DNA of 8,823 nucleotides from Thiomonas sp. (GTDB lineage: Bacteria > Pseudomonadota > Gammaproteobacteria > Burkholderiales > Burkholderiaceae_C), in assembly GCA_027451915.1 (NCBI GenBank), contig DAIDHU010000128.1:1-8823 (forward strand). The letters are read 5' to 3'. Made by a program: the position numbers and the translations under genes. Below the pieces are notes generated by a model, which did no database searches, was not told the DNA's origin, and saw only the letters and a program-made list of their open reading frames with translations. This document shows positions 4,566 to 8,823 of this stretch, one piece after another; position 1 is the first letter of the stretch, and the number at the start of each line of letters is the position of its first letter.

Positions 4566-5801
4566 ATGAGCACGTTCCAGACCGCGATCTCCGGCCTGCA
4601 GGCCGCCTCCACCGACCTGCAGGTGCTGGGCAACAACATTTCCAACGCCAACACCGCCGGCTTCAAGCAGTCCAACGCCGAGTTTTCCGACGCCTATGCC
4701 GCGGCCATCGCCGGCAATGCGCCGACCAACGGGCAGATCGGCATCGGCACCTCGGTGGACACGGTGGCGCAGCAGTTCTCCCAGGGCAACATCCAGAGCA
4801 CCAGCAATCCGCTGGACGTGGCGATCAACGGCAACGGATTTTTCCAGTTCGACTACAACGGCTCCACGGTCTACGGACGCAACGGCCAGTTCCAGCTGGA
4901 CTCCAACGGCTACGTCATCGACTCCCACGGCGGCAAGCTGATCGGCATTCCCGCCGTCAACGGCGTGCTCACCGGGGGCTCGGGGCCGCTGCAGATCACC
5001 GAGGGCATGCTGGCCCCGCAGGCCACCTCGGGCCTGGTGTTCTCCATGAACCTGAACTCCGCGGCCACCCCGGTGGCCAGCGGCACGGCCTTTTCCATCA
5101 CCGACCCCTCGAGCTACACCTACTCCACCAGCACCACGGTGTACGACAGCCTGGGCTCGCCGCACCTGCTGACCAGCTACTACCAGCTGGTGTCGGGCGC
5201 CGGCACCAACTGGAACGTCTACTACTCGGTCAACGGAACCACCGGGGCCAGCGGCATGACCTCGAGCGCGCTGGGCACCCTGCCCTTCACGTCCACCGGC
5301 ACCGTCAGCGGCACGGTGGCGCTGTCCACCGGCGCGCTGACCTGGGCCGACGGCGCCAACCCCAGCACCCTCAGCGTGGGCTTCTCCGGCTCCACCAATT
5401 ACGCCACCGCCTCGGCCGTCAACAGCATCGGCAACAACGGCTACGCGGCCGGCGGGCTCACCAACCTGGCGGTCAACCCCGACGGCACGGTGTACGGACA
5501 GTACAGCAACGGCCAGTCCTCCGTGCTCGGCCAGGTCACGCTGACCAACTTCTCGGCGCCGCAGTTCCTGCAGCGAGCCGGCAACAACTATTTCATCGAG
5601 ACCTACCAGTCGGGCCCGCCCCTGACGGGCTCGCCGAGTTCCGGCTCGCTGGGCACGCTGCAGTCCAGCGCCATCGAGGGCTCCAACGTCGACCTGTCGA
5701 CCCAGCTGGTCGACCTCATCGTGGCCCAGCAGTCCTACCAGGCCAACGCGCAGACCATCAAGACCCAGAACCAGGTGCTGCAGACCCTGCTGGCGCTCTG
5801 A
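4566..5801 (+). CDS. flgE: FlgE, flagellar hook protein
   Basis: FlgE polymerises into the curved hook that joins rod and filament and is exported by the flagellar type III system. The 411-aa product begins MSTFQTAISGLQAASTDLQV and has the axial-protein signature NNISNANTAGFK at 23-34. A Ser/Thr/Gly-rich middle (about 140-330) corresponds to the exposed hook domains. It ends with SNVDLSTQLVDLIVAQQSYQ and a final coiled-coil helix (373-411). Its length is within the normal FlgE range. The start is fixed by the conserved N-terminus; the 46 bp upstream lack any purine-rich ribosome site, which is odd for an abundant structural protein. flgF follows after 39 bp. Confidence 0.97.
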   Translation: MSTFQTAISGLQAASTDLQVLGNNISNANTAGFKQSNAEFSDAYAAAIAGNAPTNGQIGIGTSVDTVAQQFSQGNIQSTSNPLDVAINGNGFFQFDYNGSTVYGRNGQFQLDSNGYVIDSHGGKLIGIPAVNGVLTGGSGPLQITEGMLAPQATSGLVFSMNLNSAATPVASGTAFSITDPSSYTYSTSTTVYDSLGSPHLLTSYYQLVSGAGTNWNVYYSVNGTTGASGMTSSALGTLPFTSTGTVSGTVALSTGALTWADGANPSTLSVGFSGSTNYATASAVNSIGNNGYAAGGLTNLAVNPDGTVYGQYSNGQSSVLGQVTLTNFSAPQFLQRAGNNYFIETYQSGPPLTGSPSSGSLGTLQSSAIEGSNVDLSTQLVDLIVAQQSYQANAQTIKTQNQVLQTLLAL

Positions 5802-5840
5802 GCCTGGATGCCCACCCGACCCTGAACCAGGAAGCACGCG

Positions 5841-6578
5841 ATGGATTCCCTGTGGATCGCCGCCACCGGCGCGCGCGCCGTGCTGCAGCGCCAGGACGTG
5901 GTCACCAACAACCTGGCCAACGCCAGCACCACGGGCTACCGCGCCGCCACGCCGCAATTCCGCGCGCTCCCGGTGTACGGCGAGCCTTTGCCCAGCAATG
6001 CCTACGTGGCCACGCAGAGCGAGAGCACGGATTTCCAGCAGGGCTCGATGATCCACACCGGGCGCAACCTGGACGTGGCCGTGCAGGGCCCCGGCTGGAT
6101 CGCTGTGCAGTCGGCTGACGGCAGCCCCGCCTACACGCGCAACGGCGACCTGCGCATTTCCTCCAGCGGCGTGCTCACGACCAGCGACGGCCACCCCGTG
6201 CTGGGACAGTCCGGCGCGCCGATCTCGGTGCCCCAGCTCACCTCGATCCAGATCGGCGTGGACGGCACCATCTCCGGCGTGCCCGCGGGCTCCTCGCCCA
6301 GCACTCCGGTGGTGCTGGGCACGATCCAGCTGGTCAATCCGCCCAGCACGCAATTGCAGCGCGGGGCCGACGGGCTGTTTCGCGACACCCGGGGCCCCGC
6401 CCAGCCCGATCCGACGGTGCAACTGGCCAGCGGCGTGCTCGAGGGCAGCAATGTCAATCCGGTGCGCGCCATGGTGCAGATGCTCGAGAACACCCGCGCC
6501 TTCGAGATGCAGACCAAGCTGATGCAGAACATCGACCAGAACCACCAGGCGGCGCAGCAACTGCTGAACGTCAGCTGA
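5841..6578 (+). CDS. flgF: FlgF, proximal rod protein
   Basis: FlgF is a rod subunit located between FlgB/FlgC and the FlgG distal rod. The 245-aa product starts MDSLWIAATGARAVLQRQDV, where most axial proteins have TGLxAQ. It carries NNLANASTTGYRAATPQF at 23-40, and ends with SNVNPVRAMVQMLENTRAFE and a long Gln/Asn-rich helix (203-245). The DSLWIAATGA opening and the slightly shorter length separate it from FlgG, which follows directly. AGGA about 9 nt before the ATG supports the start. It sits 19 bp before flgG. Confidence 0.96.
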   Translation: MDSLWIAATGARAVLQRQDVVTNNLANASTTGYRAATPQFRALPVYGEPLPSNAYVATQSESTDFQQGSMIHTGRNLDVAVQGPGWIAVQSADGSPAYTRNGDLRISSSGVLTTSDGHPVLGQSGAPISVPQLTSIQIGVDGTISGVPAGSSPSTPVVLGTIQLVNPPSTQLQRGADGLFRDTRGPAQPDPTVQLASGVLEGSNVNPVRAMVQMLENTRAFEMQTKLMQNIDQNHQAAQQLLNVS

Positions 6579-6597
6579 GATCCCGCTCCAGACCATC

Positions 6598-7383
6598 ATG
6601 ATCCGATCCCTGTACGTCGCCGCCACCGGTCTGCAAGCCCAGCAGACCAACATGGACGTGATTTCGAACAACCTGGCCAACGTCAACACGACCGGGTTCA
6701 AGAGCGCGCGCACCGTGTTCCAGGACCTGCTGTACCAGAACCTGACCCAGCCGGGCGCGCAATCCTCGCAGACCACCATGTACCCCTCGGGCCTGCAGCT
6801 GGGCACGGGGGTCACGCCGGTGGCCACCGAACGCCTGTTCACCGAGGGCAACCTCACGCAGACCGGCAATTCGCTGGACGTGGCCATCAACGGCGCCGGC
6901 TTTTTCCAGATCCTGCAGCCCAACGGGACCATCGCCTACACGCGCGACGGCACCTTCCAGCTCAACAACCAGGGCCAGCTCACCACCGCCAGCGGCTACC
7001 TCGTGCAGCCGACCATCACCATCCCGTCCAGCGCGCAGACCATCACCATCGGCGAGGACGGCACGGTCTCCGTGACCCTGCCCGGCCAGGCCGCCGCGCA
7101 ACAGGTGGGAACCCTGCAGCTGGCCAATTTCATCAACCCGGCCGGCCTGCAGAGCATCGGCGGCAACCTGTACCTGCAGACCGGCTCCTCGGGCAGCCCC
7201 AACACCGGGCAACCCACGCTCAACGGCCTGGGCGCGGTGCAGCAGAACTACCTCGAGTCCTCCAACGTGAACGTGGTCTCGGCGCTGGTGGACATGATCT
7301 CCACCCAGCGCGCCTACGAGATCAACAGCAAGGCCGTGCAGACTTCCGACCAGATGCTCCAGTACGTGGAGCAGAACATCTGA
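6598..7383 (+). CDS. flgG: FlgG, distal rod protein
   Basis: FlgG forms the distal rod, the shaft passing through the P- and L-rings. The 261-aa product closely follows the highly conserved family: MIRSLYVAATGLQAQQTNMD, NNLANVNTTGFKSAR at 24-38, QPGAQSSQTTMYPSGLQLG near 58-76, a QVGTLQLANF segment, and the C-terminus SNVNVVSALVDMISTQRAYE (222-241) with INSKAVQTSDQML. Length matches the usual 260-262 aa. No good Shine-Dalgarno precedes the ATG; the 19-bp gap to flgF suggests translational coupling. Its TGA overlaps the flgH ATG by one base. Confidence 0.98.
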   Translation: MIRSLYVAATGLQAQQTNMDVISNNLANVNTTGFKSARTVFQDLLYQNLTQPGAQSSQTTMYPSGLQLGTGVTPVATERLFTEGNLTQTGNSLDVAINGAGFFQILQPNGTIAYTRDGTFQLNNQGQLTTASGYLVQPTITIPSSAQTITIGEDGTVSVTLPGQAAAQQVGTLQLANFINPAGLQSIGGNLYLQTGSSGSPNTGQPTLNGLGAVQQNYLESSNVNVVSALVDMISTQRAYEINSKAVQTSDQMLQYVEQNI

Positions 7384-8090
7384 TGAATCCGCTCCTGCCC
7401 ATCCTGCGCCGCGCCGGCGCGCCCCTGCTGACGGCGGCGGCGCTGCTGCTGGCCGGCTGCGCGGCCTCGCCCACGGACAAGATGGCCCTGCAGAAGCTCG
7501 AGCCGCTGAGCATTCCCGCCCAGCCGCAGTCGATGAACGCGCACCCGGCCAACGGCGCCATCTGGCAGGACGGCACCAACGTGGCGCTGTTCGAGGACTC
7601 GCGCGCGCACCGCGTGGGCGACCTGATCACGATCCTGATCGCCGAGAACGCCAACGCCAGCAAGTCGACCAACACCACCATCGCCAAATCCGACACGGTG
7701 AGCGCGGGGCTGTCCAGCCTGTTCGGCGTGCAGCCCACGCTGGGCGCGTACAGCCCCAGCCTGGGGGCGACCTCCGCGCAGAAGTTCGGCGGCAACGGCG
7801 CCACCACGCAGAGCAATACCTTCACGACCACGCTGCAGGCCACGGTCGTGCAGGTCATGAGCAATGGCAACCTGGAGCTTTCCGGGCAGAAGGAAGTCAT
7901 GCTCAACGGCGGCCATGAATTCATTCGCGTGGTGGGCGTGGTGCGCGCCGCCGACGTGACGCCCCAGAACACCGTGTCGAGCACGCAAATCGCCGACGCG
8001 CGGGTCGAGTACAGCGGCAACGGCAGTGTGTACGACGCGGCGAAGGTGCCCTGGCTGACCAAGTTCTTCATCTCCATGTGGACCTTCTGA
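7383..8090 (+). CDS. flgH: FlgH, L-ring lipoprotein
   Basis: FlgH is an outer-membrane lipoprotein that forms the L-ring bushing around the distal rod. The 235-aa precursor has a type II signal peptide: Arg9-Arg10, a hydrophobic core, and the lipobox LAGC with lipidated Cys26 followed by Ala27 (no Asp at +2, fitting outer-membrane sorting). Family features include NGAIWQDGTN near 57-66, the segment HRVGDLITILIAENANASKS, the strand NGNLELSGQKEVMLNGG, and the conserved end SSTQIADARVEYSGNG and WLTKFFISMWTF. Its length is typical. The ATG shares one base with the flgG stop (TGATG), indicating coupled translation. It is followed by flgI after 32 bp. Confidence 0.97.
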   Translation: MNPLLPILRRAGAPLLTAAALLLAGCAASPTDKMALQKLEPLSIPAQPQSMNAHPANGAIWQDGTNVALFEDSRAHRVGDLITILIAENANASKSTNTTIAKSDTVSAGLSSLFGVQPTLGAYSPSLGATSAQKFGGNGATTQSNTFTTTLQATVVQVMSNGNLELSGQKEVMLNGGHEFIRVVGVVRAADVTPQNTVSSTQIADARVEYSGNGSVYDAAKVPWLTKFFISMWTF

Positions 8091-8122
8091 GACCTTCCAG
8101 GCCCATCCCGAGCCTCCAGCCC

Positions 8123-8823
8123 ATGTTCCGACTCCCGCGACTTCCCGTCCTGCTCCTGGCGGCGCTGCTCGGCGCCCTGGGCGCCTGGGCCGCGCCGGCG
8201 CGCGCGATGGCCATCCGCGACCTGGTCAGCATCGAGGGCGTGCGCAGCAACCAGCTGGTGGGCTACGGCCTGGTGGTGGGCCTGTCGGGCACCGGCGACC
8301 AGGCCACGCAAGTGCCCTACACCACGCAGTCCCTGCTGAACATGTTCCAGCGCCTGGGCATCAACCTGCCGGCCAGCGTGGCGCAGAACCTGCAGCCCAA
8401 GGACCTGGCCGCGGTCATGGTCACCGCCAGTCTGCCGGCCTTCGCGCTGCCCGGGCAGAAGATCAACATCACGGTATCGGCGGTGGGCAACGCCTCCAGC
8501 CTGGCAGGCGGCACCCTGCTGATGACCCCGCTCAAGGGTGCCGACGGCCAGACCTACGCGGTCGCCCAGGGCAGCATCGTGGTCAGCGGCTACGGCGCCT
8601 CCTCCGGAGGCACCAGCACCCAGGTCAATTTCCTCACCGCGGGCACCGTGGCCAACGGCGCCACCGTGGAGCGCAAGGTGCCCGACGCCTTCGACCAGGG
8701 CCCGAGCCTGACGCTGGCGCTGGACACGCCGAGCTTCGGCACCGCCGCGCGCATCGCCACCCGCATCAACCAGTCCTTCGGCGCCGACACCGCGACCGCC
8801 CTCAACGCCGGCAGCGTGCAGGT
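8123..8823 (+). CDS. flgI: FlgI, P-ring protein (partial; 3' end beyond window)
   Basis: FlgI forms the periplasmic P-ring in the peptidoglycan layer and depends on FlgA for assembly. The window contains 233 complete codons of a family usually about 365-380 aa; the frame is open to the edge. The precursor has a Sec signal peptide with a short basic n-region (MFRLPR), a Leu/Ala core and probable cleavage after Ala-Arg-Ala at residue 28. The mature part shows the hallmark IRDLVSIEGVRSNQLVGYGL and VVGLSGTGDQ, then LLNMFQRLGINLP, NLQPKDLAAVMVTASLP and GQKINITVSAVGNASSLAGG. The ATG was chosen for the signal peptide; only a weak GAG lies upstream. It should be followed by flgJ/flgK in the usual order, which is not visible here. 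Confidence 0.97.
   Translation, partial: MFRLPRLPVLLLAALLGALGAWAAPARAMAIRDLVSIEGVRSNQLVGYGLVVGLSGTGDQATQVPYTTQSLLNMFQRLGINLPASVAQNLQPKDLAAVMVTASLPAFALPGQKINITVSAVGNASSLAGGTLLMTPLKGADGQTYAVAQGSIVVSGYGASSGGTSTQVNFLTAGTVANGATVERKVPDAFDQGPSLTLALDTPSFGTAARIATRINQSFGADTATALNAGSVQ

Noticed and set aside
4554..6932. 792-codon open frame on the - strand across flgE, flgF and flgG
   Set aside because: It is antisense to three well-conserved genes and its translation is Gly/Val/Ala/Arg-rich low complexity. Such frames are common opposite GC-rich codon-biased genes.

Overview
The window carries the 5' part of a bacterial flagellar rod/hook/ring operon, flgBCDEFGHI, on the + strand from 2958 to the right edge. 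Divergently transcribed on the - strand are flgA, a GGDEF diguanylate cyclase gene and a partial gene for an Hpt-like protein. The DNA is very GC-rich with strong G/C preference at third codon positions. The L- and P-ring proteins (FlgH, FlgI) show a Gram-negative envelope. The flgA<->flgBCDEFGHI layout and the protein sequences suggest a betaproteobacterium, probably Burkholderiales-like; the genus cannot be named from this sequence alone.

Left block (1-1777, - strand). Reading leftwards from flgA there is a 188-bp spacer with GC-rich palindromes and a good sigma-54 promoter match (1622-1637). Next comes a 301-aa cytoplasmic diguanylate cyclase with intact GGDEF and RxxD motifs (684-1589). 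After a 35-bp gap a GTG-started gene (648 to the left edge) encodes a helical Hpt-like domain without the phosphoacceptor histidine. That domain is followed by at least ten tandem copies of an 18-bp repeat encoding a QALPEA-type hexapeptide.

Central block (1778-2957). flgA (P-ring chaperone, - strand) and flgB (+ strand) diverge from a 349-bp intergenic region. This holds two opposed sequences that fit the sigma-54 -24/-12 consensus with exact GG-N10-GC spacing: 2680-2695 (-) for flgA and 2877-2892 (+) for flgB. Between and around them is a cluster of six CGGCAA/TTGCCG hexamers, including an 18-bp perfect palindrome, which is a candidate binding region for a sigma-54 activator.

Right block (2958-8823). 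flgB, flgC, flgD, flgE, flgF, flgG, flgH and flgI are packed with gaps from -1 to 46 bp and probably form one transcription unit. They encode the rod (FlgB, C, F, G), hook cap (FlgD), hook (FlgE), L-ring lipoprotein (FlgH) and P-ring (FlgI, cut by the window edge). FlgA assists FlgI assembly, so the divergent promoters serve one structure.

The most unusual feature is the pairing of a diguanylate cyclase and a non-phosphorylatable Hpt-like repeat protein directly downstream of flgA, where many betaproteobacteria carry flgM/flgN. Its own sigma-54 promoter candidate would place c-di-GMP synthesis in the same regulon as rod/hook assembly.
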